Positions 22,702 to 28,336 of a stretch of 28,336 nucleotides of DNA are shown here, piece by piece. The notes below the pieces were generated by a model. It ran no database searches and had not been told where the DNA came from. It saw only the letters and a list, made by a program, of their open reading frames with translations. Positions within the stretch are counted from its first letter, which is position 1. Every line of letters starts with the position of its first letter. Made by a program: the position numbers and the translations under genes. Origin of the DNA: a virus; IMG/VR virus record IMGVR_UViG_3300048110_000273, positions 1 through 28,336 of that record. One strand, given 5' to 3'.

Positions 22702-22834
22702 GGATTTGAACAAGGAGATTGACGATATTTTGTGGGAGGAGACATCTGACCCGAGGATCGAGGCGCTTGTTGAGGAGTTGGAGTATTTAAAACTGAAGGA
22801 GTCAAAAGGAGAATTATATGAGCCAAAGTTTTGA
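22664..22834 (+). CDS. 56-residue acidic helical protein
   Basis: ATG at 22664 follows GAGGAGCGAGG and lies inside the previous gene, overlapping it by 38 bases. The product MDPRLTSIKKLIKDLNKEID is nearly all helix with heptad leucines. An earlier in-frame start would overlap more and has no ribosome site. Function not recognised. Confidence 0.45.
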   Translation: MDPRLTSIKKLIKDLNKEIDDILWEETSDPRIEALVEELEYLKLKESKGELYEPKF

Positions 22835-23057
22835 GCAGGGGGCAGAGATGTCCAAGGATGTTAATGAGTTGATCATGTCGTGGCAGTCGCAGGGCTATGA
22901 TCCGGTTGTGTGTACATATTCGATCTTGCTGCGGTTTACGGCGATAGCTGCGGGCATGATTGAGGAGGAAGATCTTGAGAAGTTTTTAGATGACGCGAGG
23001 AAGAAAGGATTAGAATTACATGAAAAGCAAACGGAAGGTAGCTACTATGCACATTGA
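22818..23057 (+). CDS. 79-residue acidic protein
   Basis: ATG at 22818 with AAGGAG ten bases upstream. The sequence includes NELIMSWQSQGYDPVVCTYS and LLRFTAIAAGMIEEEDLEKF, a helical protein resembling small four-helix or two-helix phage proteins. Overlaps both neighbours slightly. Function not recognised. Confidence 0.5.
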   Translation: MSQSFEQGAEMSKDVNELIMSWQSQGYDPVVCTYSILLRFTAIAAGMIEEEDLEKFLDDARKKGLELHEKQTEGSYYAH

Positions 23058-23565
23058 TACACGCGAGTTAATTATTACGAACATCATTCCGAATGGCGGC
23101 GCTGGTTTTGGATTATGTCAGCAAGAGGAGTGCGATATATTTATCAGCAATCATTTGCTCGAAGGAACGGGGATTGATGTTGGTGATATTGTGAAGGCGA
23201 TTGTTGTTCCTAATAACTTTGGGAATCCCAACACGCCGTACAAGGCCATACGGATTGATCGGTTGAAGGGTTTTGATTCGGTTCTTGAGGACAATGAACC
23301 GGAGCCTGAGCCTGAGCCTGATGAGCCAACGTTGCAGGAGCGTGTGTTGGAATTGTTGGAGGGGAATCCGGACGATTACTTTACGGTCAACGAGATCATG
23401 GAGGAGTTGGAGTTGGACATTGGTCACAACGAGGTTTTGTATTCGTGTGATGGTTTGCATTCGATAGGGTCGATATGCAAGGCTTCGGTCTGGGCTCCGA
23501 ATTACACGAAGAAGTCTACGTTTAATTTGTATTCGAAGAACATCACGGCGTTTGCGGTGGAATAA
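23047..23565 (+). CDS. Two-domain protein: OB/cold-shock-like N-terminus, winged-helix-like C-terminus
   Basis: A 172-residue protein; ATG at 23047 with GGAAGG upstream. Residues 7-58 (ELIITNIIPNGGAGFGLC ... DIFISNHLL ... GDIVKAIVV) follow the strand pattern of cold-shock/OB folds: GxGFG, DIFISN and a GDIV turn. An acidic linker with repeated Glu-Pro pairs (residues about 80-95) leads to a C-terminal domain (about 100-165) that reads as a winged helix (TVNEIMEELEL). Nucleic-acid binding is inferred. It is the last gene of the array and is followed by a strong terminator. Confidence 0.5.
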   Translation: MHIDTRELIITNIIPNGGAGFGLCQQEECDIFISNHLLEGTGIDVGDIVKAIVVPNNFGNPNTPYKAIRIDRLKGFDSVLEDNEPEPEPEPDEPTLQERVLELLEGNPDDYFTVNEIMEELELDIGHNEVLYSCDGLHSIGSICKASVWAPNYTKKSTFNLYSKNITAFAVE

Positions 23566-23571
23566 AAAAAA

Positions 23572-23595
23572 GAGGGAGCCGAGAGGCTCCCTTTT
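23572..23595 (+). terminator. Intrinsic terminator, possibly bidirectional
   Basis: GGGAGCC-GAGA-GGCTCCC is a perfect 7-bp stem, followed by TTTT and preceded by a run of eight A, so it can stop transcription from both sides. It separates the plus-strand array from the convergent minus-strand ribbon-helix-helix gene. Confidence 0.85.
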
Positions 23596-23644
23596 AGTTT
23601 ATGAGGGCAGATAAGGCCACAGGCGTGGGCCTATCGAGCAGTGT

Positions 23645-23812
23645 TCAGAGTTTACTGGATTCCAGATCTTTTTCAAACTCTTTTTTAATCATGTAGGATA
23701 TTTGTTTTGACAGGGCGCGATGCTCTCGCTTCGAGAGTTGTCGCAGTCGGTCATGATCCTCGGGAAGAATAGCGACTGTCTTCCACTTCACGTTTTGTGT
23801 TTCGTCTAGCAT
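23645..23812 (-). CDS. Ribbon-helix-helix (Arc/CopG-like) small protein
   Basis: A 55-residue gene, easy to miss. The product contains VKWKTVAILPEDHDRLRQLS, then KREHRALSKQISYMIKKEF. This is a strand followed by two helices with the LPEDxxxxLRxLSKxxxRxLSxQIxxMIxxE pattern of Arc/CopG/MetJ regulators, which bind operators as dimers through the strand. It is likely a transcriptional regulator of the phage, perhaps autoregulating through AT-rich palindromes nearby. No toxin or antitoxin partner is adjacent. Confidence 0.6.
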   Translation of the reverse strand: MLDETQNVKWKTVAILPEDHDRLRQLSKREHRALSKQISYMIKKEFEKDLESSKL

Positions 23813-23894
23813 TTGTTTTTTCCTTTGCCTTCTGCTGCTTTCGCAGGGCCTTCTCCCATTTTCGGGAGAGGCAGTGTATCTTTTCCCGTTTCAT
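23751..23894 (-). CDS. 47-residue very basic peptide, uncertain
   Basis: Starts ATG at 23894, six bases after the stop of the upstream gene, with no clear ribosome site, so it would need coupling. The product begins MKREKIHCLSRKWEKALRKQ and is extremely Lys/Arg rich. Its end overlaps the ribbon-helix-helix gene by 62 bases in another frame. It spans the hairpin CTCCC/GGGAG at about 23839-23854. Either a real small nucleic-acid-binding peptide or a leader of the RHH gene. Confidence 0.3.
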   Translation of the reverse strand: MKREKIHCLSRKWEKALRKQQKAKEKTNARRNTKREVEDSRYSSRGS

Positions 23895-23900
23895 TATATA

Positions 23901-24140
23901 CTATATAGAAACCTTGCCAAGTCTGGCCTCACGATTTTTACGACAGCCTTCGTTTTCGTATGTCCAGCTTCGGATTTGTGAGATGTTTTTGCCTGACCAT
24001 CCATCGGTCAGGGCTTTGGCTACATCCAGATCGAGGCCCGTGAGCCGAGCGATCTCGGCTCCAGCGGTATCTCGGGTACGCATCCCTTTCTTTCGATCCA
24101 CGATGCATTCGGTTACTTCGGTGGCGTCAAAGTCAGCCAT
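23901..24140 (-). CDS. Small protein downstream of the helicase, possible HTH
   Basis: A 79-residue basic protein. Residues 22-48 (RDTAGAEIARLTGLDLDVAK) and following look like a helix-turn-helix; the C-terminus (SQIRSWTYENEGCRKNREAR) is a basic tail. GGAG lies upstream and the start is inside the end of the helicase gene (28-base overlap), so the two are coupled and may work together. Function not recognised. Confidence 0.5.
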   Translation of the reverse strand: MADFDATEVTECIVDRKKGMRTRDTAGAEIARLTGLDLDVAKALTDGWSGKNISQIRSWTYENEGCRKNREARLGKVSI

Positions 24141-25579
24141 TGTCTTGCCTCTTCTCCTAGTACCTTTGCTCCGATATCGATCTTTGCTCGAAGGGCTTTC
24201 ACGATTTTCTCATCGATTGTTCCCTCTGATATCAGATCAACGTAGGTCACGTTATTCTTTTGACCAATCCTGTGCGCTCGATCCTCTGATTGGATCCGAG
24301 TTTCGAGGTTAAAGTCGTTTGCATAGTACACCACGAGGTTAGCTTCGGTCAATGTGATGCCGTATCCTGCGGTTGCGGGGTTCCCGACGAAGTATTTCAG
24401 GCGGGAGTGTGGCTTTTGGAAGTCCTCGACAATTCTTTGGCGCTCATCGTCGGACGTATCGCCGTAGTATGCGGCGGCGCATCCCTCGCCGTGGACCTTG
24501 TTTAGGTTTTCGACGATCTGTTGGATGTCATGACGGAAGCGCGACCAGATGATTGCCTTGCCATCGTGCTCTTCGATCACTTCGAGCAGCGCATCCATGC
24601 GCTTCGAGGGGAATGTAACGGTGTGCCCGTCATCTGTTTTGAGATGCCCACACAAAACCTGCTGCAATCTGAGCAGTTGGGTAATGACCATGGGCGCAGT
24701 AACGAAGTCCATGTCACCCAATACAACCATAGCATGTTCCTTGATCTGCTGATACATCTTATGCTGGTCCTGGGTGAGTCCGACATACCGGGATGTGTAG
24801 ATTTTCTCGGGTAGGTCGAGGCAATCCTTTTTTAACACGCGGAACGTGTATCGATCCACTCGGTTATTGAGGTCATCGAGGTTTCGAAAGCCGACGATTT
24901 GGTTAAACGCGGCAGCGCCCATCTTAACCTTGTTCATGATGGCGTATCGGCCTTGGAATCCGTAGAAACTTTCGAAGCCGAGCAGCCCTTGGCGCAGGAA
25001 CTCGAACTGCGCGAAGATATCCATGGGGCTTTTGGTAACGGGGGAGCCTGTCAAGAGTCTTCTGAACTTGAACCCGTCCGCGATCTTGATTAGGCTCTTG
25101 GTGCGTTTGGCCTTGGGGTTTTTAATCGTCGTGCTTTCGTCGATTGCAATCATACCCTTTGGCCCAAACGCACGAGACAACCACTGCCCTGCCTTCTGAC
25201 CACGGACCGTGGAGAAAGATTCGACGTTCATCACGAAGATGGTCAGGCCCTCGAACTTATCTTTAACGGAGCGCATTTCCTCGGCTTGTTTCTTATTGGG
25301 TCCGGACACCCATCGGATGACGCGATGCGGCACTTGCTCGGACATATGCTCTGGGATTTCTTTGGCGACCCAGTTTCGATAGACGCCTTTGGGTGCGATG
25401 ATCAGAGCGAAATCTATCTGCTCGCTTTGGTACAGCATTCCAAGGTTGTCGATCAGAACTTTTGATTTCCCTGTTCCCATCTCCATAAAGTACCCAAACT
25501 CGGGCAGGTTCCATCCAACATGCAGCGCCTCGCTCTGATGCTCGAATGGTTTTGTTTTAAAAAAGTTTGTATCTGGCAT
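24113..25579 (-). CDS. SNF2-like superfamily 2 DNA helicase/translocase
   Basis: A 488-residue protein with the full SF2 motif set: motif I MGTGKS at 34-39, motif II DEST at 147-150 (in place of DEAH), motif III TGSP at 177-180, and motif VI QSEDRAHRIGQ at 430-440, typical of SNF2 enzymes. The N-terminal Q-motif-like HQSEAL precedes motif I. It would move on duplex DNA using ATP and may act in replication, recombination or removal of bound proteins; compact phage members with no extra domain are common near replication genes. It has its own divergent promoter region opposite the plus-strand replication genes. Confidence 0.9.
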   Translation of the reverse strand: MPDTNFFKTKPFEHQSEALHVGWNLPEFGYFMEMGTGKSKVLIDNLGMLYQSEQIDFALIIAPKGVYRNWVAKEIPEHMSEQVPHRVIRWVSGPNKKQAEEMRSVKDKFEGLTIFVMNVESFSTVRGQKAGQWLSRAFGPKGMIAIDESTTIKNPKAKRTKSLIKIADGFKFRRLLTGSPVTKSPMDIFAQFEFLRQGLLGFESFYGFQGRYAIMNKVKMGAAAFNQIVGFRNLDDLNNRVDRYTFRVLKKDCLDLPEKIYTSRYVGLTQDQHKMYQQIKEHAMVVLGDMDFVTAPMVITQLLRLQQVLCGHLKTDDGHTVTFPSKRMDALLEVIEEHDGKAIIWSRFRHDIQQIVENLNKVHGEGCAAAYYGDTSDDERQRIVEDFQKPHSRLKYFVGNPATAGYGITLTEANLVVYYANDFNLETRIQSEDRAHRIGQKNNVTYVDLISEGTIDEKIVKALRAKIDIGAKVLGEEARQWLTLTPPK

Positions 25580-25613
25580 TGCAATCCTCCATAGTGTGTA
25601 TATATATGTAATC

Positions 25614-25627
25614 GATACACATGTATC
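25614..25627. promoter_or_regulatory. Palindrome between divergent helicase and replication genes
   Basis: GATACA-CA-TGTATC, a perfect 6-bp inverted repeat, in the 83-base gap between the two divergent units. A wider pair, GTGTAT (25595-25600) and ATACAC (25615-25620), also occurs, around an AT-rich TATATATAT that could serve as a -10 on the minus strand. This looks like an operator controlling both units. Confidence 0.45.
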
Positions 25628-25662
25628 AACCCATCTTATACCTGAAGAGGAGAAACTTTTTG

Positions 25663-26220
25663 ATGGATATCTTTGAAGACATGTTCGACGAGTCCGGTGC
25701 GTTGAGCTCAGTCAATACTGAAACCGGAAAAACTCTCAGCAGCTTGGTAAAACAGCTTCGCTCTGTAGAAATGCAGATCGAGGATGCTGAAAGCCACCTC
25801 AAGACATTGAAGCAAGAGAAGCACAAGCTCTCTGTGGAAAACATCCCAGCCGTTATGGATGAGATGGGGGTGGAGCGCGTAGACGTAGAGGGCCTGACCG
25901 TGGCGCGGAAGATGATGGTACACGCATCTATTCCTGTGGCTCGGAAAGAAGAGGCGTTCGAGTGGCTGCGCCAGCATGGTCTTGATGACATAATCAAGAA
26001 CGATGTAACCTGTTCGTTCGGCAAGGGTCAGGACAATCTCGCTGGAGATGTCGTGGGTCTGCTAGAACAGCGTGGGTTTGATCCCAAAACCAAGACCCAT
26101 GTCCACCCGTCCACATTAAAAGCGTTCATCAAGGAACGTGTAACGGATGGCAAACCAATCGACCTCGATATGTTCGGGGCATTTATCGCAAACGCGGCTG
26201 AGATACGGAGGAAATCATAA
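25663..26220 (+). CDS. Coiled-coil replication-region protein, unknown function
   Basis: A 185-residue acidic protein from ATG at 25663, with GAGGAG about 12 bases upstream. Residues about 24-60 form a coiled coil (LVKQLRSVEMQIEDAESHLK), followed by IPAVMDEMGVERVDVEGLTV and a conserved-looking SIPVARKEEAFEWLRQHGLD, then FGKGQDN and VHPSTLKAFIKERV. This arrangement recurs directly upstream of SSB-like and primase genes in phages, so a role in DNA metabolism such as a nuclease inhibitor or accessory factor is plausible. I cannot assign it. One-base overlap with the next gene. Confidence 0.55.
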   Translation: MDIFEDMFDESGALSSVNTETGKTLSSLVKQLRSVEMQIEDAESHLKTLKQEKHKLSVENIPAVMDEMGVERVDVEGLTVARKMMVHASIPVARKEEAFEWLRQHGLDDIIKNDVTCSFGKGQDNLAGDVVGLLEQRGFDPKTKTHVHPSTLKAFIKERVTDGKPIDLDMFGAFIANAAEIRRKS

Positions 26221-27011
26221 TGGCTAATGCAGTTGCTAAGAAAAAGAAAACGGATGTTTCAACGGATGTAATGGATGACATCTTGGGCATGGCTGGCGAG
26301 GGTGCGTCCTTCGATAGTTCCGAGATGCAGATCCCGTTCGTTCGTGTGCTGCAAGCCTTGTCTCCGCAGTTGAACAAAAAGAAAGCGGAGTACATCGAAG
26401 GTGCCGAGCAGGGGGATTTGTTTAACAACGTCACCATGCAGTCTTGGGACGGCGAGGACGGGGTAAACATCATCCCATGTTTCCAGACCACCAAGTATCT
26501 GGAGTTCACGCCCCGTGATATGGGCGGCGGGTTTCGTGGTGAGCTTGCCGCGAATGATCCAGCGATTGCGCAGACTACACGAGTGGGGTCGAAGGAGCTT
26601 TTGTCCAACGGTAACGAGCTTGTGAAGTCTGATCAGCATTACTGTCTTGTGGTCGAGGATGACGGGTCTTTCCAGCCTGCGGTTGTGGATATGAAATCCA
26701 CGCAGCTAAAGGTAAGCCGTCGTTGGAAAACGCAGATTGCAATGCAAAAGGTCAAGCGTCCGGATGGCAGCGTTGTTACGCCTCCGGTGTTTGCTACGAT
26801 CTGGAAGTTGAAGACCGTCGAGGAAAGCAATGACCAAGGAACGTGGAACAACTACCAAGTAGAGAAGGTTGGGTTGGTTGATAGCCGAGATCTTCTTATG
26901 GAAGCGAAAGCATTCCGAGACTCCATCCAAGCGGGTGAAGTGAAAGCTATGTCAGAAGAGGGAGCAGGCGGGACATCTGCTCCTGTCAAGGATGATGAAA
27001 TCCCGTTTTGA
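26220..27011 (+). CDS. Putative single-stranded DNA-binding protein
   Basis: A 263-residue protein. After a basic start (VAKKKKTD) come MQIPFVRVLQALSPQLNKKK and AEYIEGAEQGDLFNNVT, a pattern of a widespread phage family placed next to primase genes and often considered SSB-like. The central part appears beta rich with many aromatics (IIPCFQTTKYLEF). The last six residues are DDEIPF, the acidic-aromatic tip typical of SSB proteins, which recruits replication partners. SSB assignment rests on this tip, the family pattern and the context between the coiled-coil protein and the primase. Confidence 0.65.
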   Translation: MANAVAKKKKTDVSTDVMDDILGMAGEGASFDSSEMQIPFVRVLQALSPQLNKKKAEYIEGAEQGDLFNNVTMQSWDGEDGVNIIPCFQTTKYLEFTPRDMGGGFRGELAANDPAIAQTTRVGSKELLSNGNELVKSDQHYCLVVEDDGSFQPAVVDMKSTQLKVSRRWKTQIAMQKVKRPDGSVVTPPVFATIWKLKTVEESNDQGTWNNYQVEKVGLVDSRDLLMEAKAFRDSIQAGEVKAMSEEGAGGTSAPVKDDEIPF

Positions 27012-27020
27012 TGTAGCTCG

Positions 27021-27050
27021 GGGGGAGCGGACGGGACATCTGCTCTCCCC
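27021..27050 (+). other. Intergenic hairpin before the primase
   Basis: GGGGGAGC (27021-27028) pairs with GCTCTCCCC (27042-27050) with one bulged T; the loop has 13 bases. No T-run follows, so it may reduce read-through or protect the upstream mRNA rather than terminate. The loop and right arm repeat sequence from the end of the SSB-like gene. Confidence 0.5.
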
Positions 27051-27072
27051 ACCATTCGCTTAGGAGTAAAGT

Positions 27073-28336
27073 ATGTCAGCAGCAGAAAGAATGCTGGCGG
27101 TTTTTGAGGGATCAGAAAAGGGACATGGCAGGACGAACGTTGGACCAGTGGGTCGCAACGGAAAGACTGAGGCCAAATCTTTTGTTATCCGCGAGCCGCT
27201 AACAGTTGAAAAGATGCAAGCGCATATCGGCGGGCAGCAGGGGGTGGGTGCCATCCCGATCAAGGCTGGAAACGTGTGCAAGTTTGGGACGTTGGATATC
27301 GATGTCTATGACTTGGACCACGCTGCGCTTAATAAAAAGATCACGCAGTTGAAGCTGCCGTTGTTTCATTGCCGCTCGAAGTCGGGCGGTGCCCATTTGT
27401 ATTTGTTCTTGGAAGAGTGGGAGCCTGCTTCGATTGTTCGGGAGATCCTCGAAGAGATGGCTGCGGCGCTTGGGCACTCTGGTTGTGAGGTGTTTCCAAA
27501 GCAGGATACGATCCTCGATAGCGAGGGGGATCTTGGGAACTTTATAAACCTGCCGTATTTCAATTCGGAAGAAACGATGCGGTACTGCCTCGATAAAAAG
27601 AACAAGGCCATGACGTTGGATAAGTTCTTGGATCGGGCGGAGAAGGGGCGCATCTCGATGTCCAAGCTATCTGCTTTGCAGTTCGGCGGGGATCGAAAGC
27701 ATTTCACAGACGGACCGTACTGCCTCGAAACGATATCGAGCCAAGGTCCAGTGACCGAGTACCGAAACATTACGATGTTTAATGTTGGTGTGTATTGCAG
27801 GAACAAATGGCCTGATGATTGGAAGGATCATCACGAGGAATACAATCGCATATTGTGCGAGCCTCCGCTGCCAGCGGATGAGATGGTGCAGTTGCAAAAG
27901 TCTTTGACGCGCAAAGAGTATTACTACCAGTGCGATCAGTGTCCGTTGAAGGATTTCTGTAACAAGAACATGTGCCGCAGCAGGCAGTACGGGATTGGCA
28001 GCGATGCGCCTGACACGCCACAGATCGGCGGGCTTACGATCATGTTGTCCGAGCCTCGGCTGTATTTCATGGATGTAAATGGGAAGCGCGTGGTTCTGGC
28101 TACGGATCAGCTACAGCATCCGTCGCTCTGGCAGCGGGCTTGTATGGAGCAGATTGATATGATGCCGCCCACGCCCAAGGCTTCGGATTGGCAGCAGGTT
28201 ATCAACGGGATGATGGCGACTGCCACGAAGCTCGATGTTCCGGAGGAGTTGACGTTTAGCGGACAGTTCAAGGAGCATCTGCGTTCGTTCTGTACCAGTC
28301 GGATCAGGGCCATGTCTCCGGAGGAGATGGAGTTGA
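27073..28336 (+). CDS. Archaeo-eukaryotic-type primase (TOTE-like), partial
   Basis: Open from ATG at 27073 (GGAG upstream) to the right edge: 421 residues and continuing. The primase core shows the two catalytic acids in LDIDVY (Asp75, Asp77), the SxH-type motif in SKSGGAHLYLF (His108), then EVFPKQD (139-145) and NFINLPYF (156-163), in the order seen in primases of TOTE-type systems. A Cys cluster follows: Cys287, Cys290, Cys296, Cys301 in CDQCPLKDFCNKNMC, likely a zinc or iron-sulfur site. It would make primers for phage replication. A helicase domain may follow beyond the window; this cannot be seen. Confidence 0.8.
   Translation, partial: MSAAERMLAVFEGSEKGHGRTNVGPVGRNGKTEAKSFVIREPLTVEKMQAHIGGQQGVGAIPIKAGNVCKFGTLDIDVYDLDHAALNKKITQLKLPLFHCRSKSGGAHLYLFLEEWEPASIVREILEEMAAALGHSGCEVFPKQDTILDSEGDLGNFINLPYFNSEETMRYCLDKKNKAMTLDKFLDRAEKGRISMSKLSALQFGGDRKHFTDGPYCLETISSQGPVTEYRNITMFNVGVYCRNKWPDDWKDHHEEYNRILCEPPLPADEMVQLQKSLTRKEYYYQCDQCPLKDFCNKNMCRSRQYGIGSDAPDTPQIGGLTIMLSEPRLYFMDVNGKRVVLATDQLQHPSLWQRACMEQIDMMPPTPKASDWQQVINGMMATATKLDVPEELTFSGQFKEHLRSFCTSRIRAMSPEEMEL

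Noticed and set aside
1-28336. Lysogeny or mobile element genes
   Set aside because: No integrase, excisionase, transposase, terminal inverted repeats or attachment-like repeats with a tRNA were seen; the XRE-type protein alone is not enough to call a temperate phage.

Overview
This window is part of the genome of a tailed double-stranded DNA bacteriophage, most likely a lytic marine or aquatic phage with a short-tailed (podovirus-like) head module. The evidence is a P22-type portal, a large terminase, a scaffold followed by the start of the major capsid protein, a virion muramidase, a lysis cassette, and a replication module with an archaeo-eukaryotic-type primase, an SNF2-like helicase and an SSB-like protein. 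From memory, the capsid, co-chaperonin, GTA-like 3-TM holin and small accessory proteins resemble those of uncultured marine phages assigned to alphaproteobacteria. That host assignment is an inference. I see no integrase, tRNA, CRISPR array or insertion sequence. Both ends are cut inside genes (major capsid protein on the left, primase on the right).

Layout. (1) 15293 down to 1, minus strand: one long late operon with almost no spacing. In transcription order it holds a large virion protein with a polyvalent-protein-like domain, a virion muramidase, two low-complexity virion or tail proteins, the large terminase, a small protein, the portal, a DUF6496-like protein, a cluster of six small genes that looks like the lysis cassette (secreted Cys-rich peptide, tail-anchored membrane protein, small proteins, 3-TM holin, M15 endopeptidase), several small proteins, a GroES-like co-chaperonin, scaffold, two small head proteins and the major capsid protein. 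(2) 15294-16270: about 1 kb with no credible gene but an unusual density of perfect hairpins. (3) 16271-18237, plus strand: seven small overlapping genes common among phages but of unknown function, ended by a terminator-like hairpin. (4) 18238-18510: repeats, two of which also occur in region 2, and a tandem set of GCAA-loop hairpins running into the next gene. (5) 19316 down to 18461, minus strand: small terminase subunit and a VRR-NUC/PD-(D/E)XK nuclease. (6) 19317-19634: a regulatory region with seven GTTTAC motifs and a good minus-strand promoter. It lies where strand composition switches, so it is a candidate replication origin or operator. (7) 19635-23565, plus strand: a tight array of fifteen small genes, including one HTH regulator and a DnaJ-like Zn-motif protein, ended by a strong terminator. 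(8) 25579 down to 23645, minus strand: SNF2-like helicase, a small protein, possibly a basic peptide, and a ribbon-helix-helix protein. (9) 25663 to the end, plus strand: coiled-coil protein, SSB-like protein and primase.

How the parts fit. Regions 7-9 look early (host takeover, regulation, DNA replication) and region 1 late (packaging, head assembly, lysis). The small and large terminase genes lie in different transcription units about 9 kb apart. The most unusual parts are the hairpin-dense noncoding block with its shared flanking repeats, the GTTTAC cluster, a GroES-like protein inside the head module, and a short GGxV...F C-terminal tail shared by otherwise unrelated late proteins. Family names are given from recognition of motifs, without database searches.
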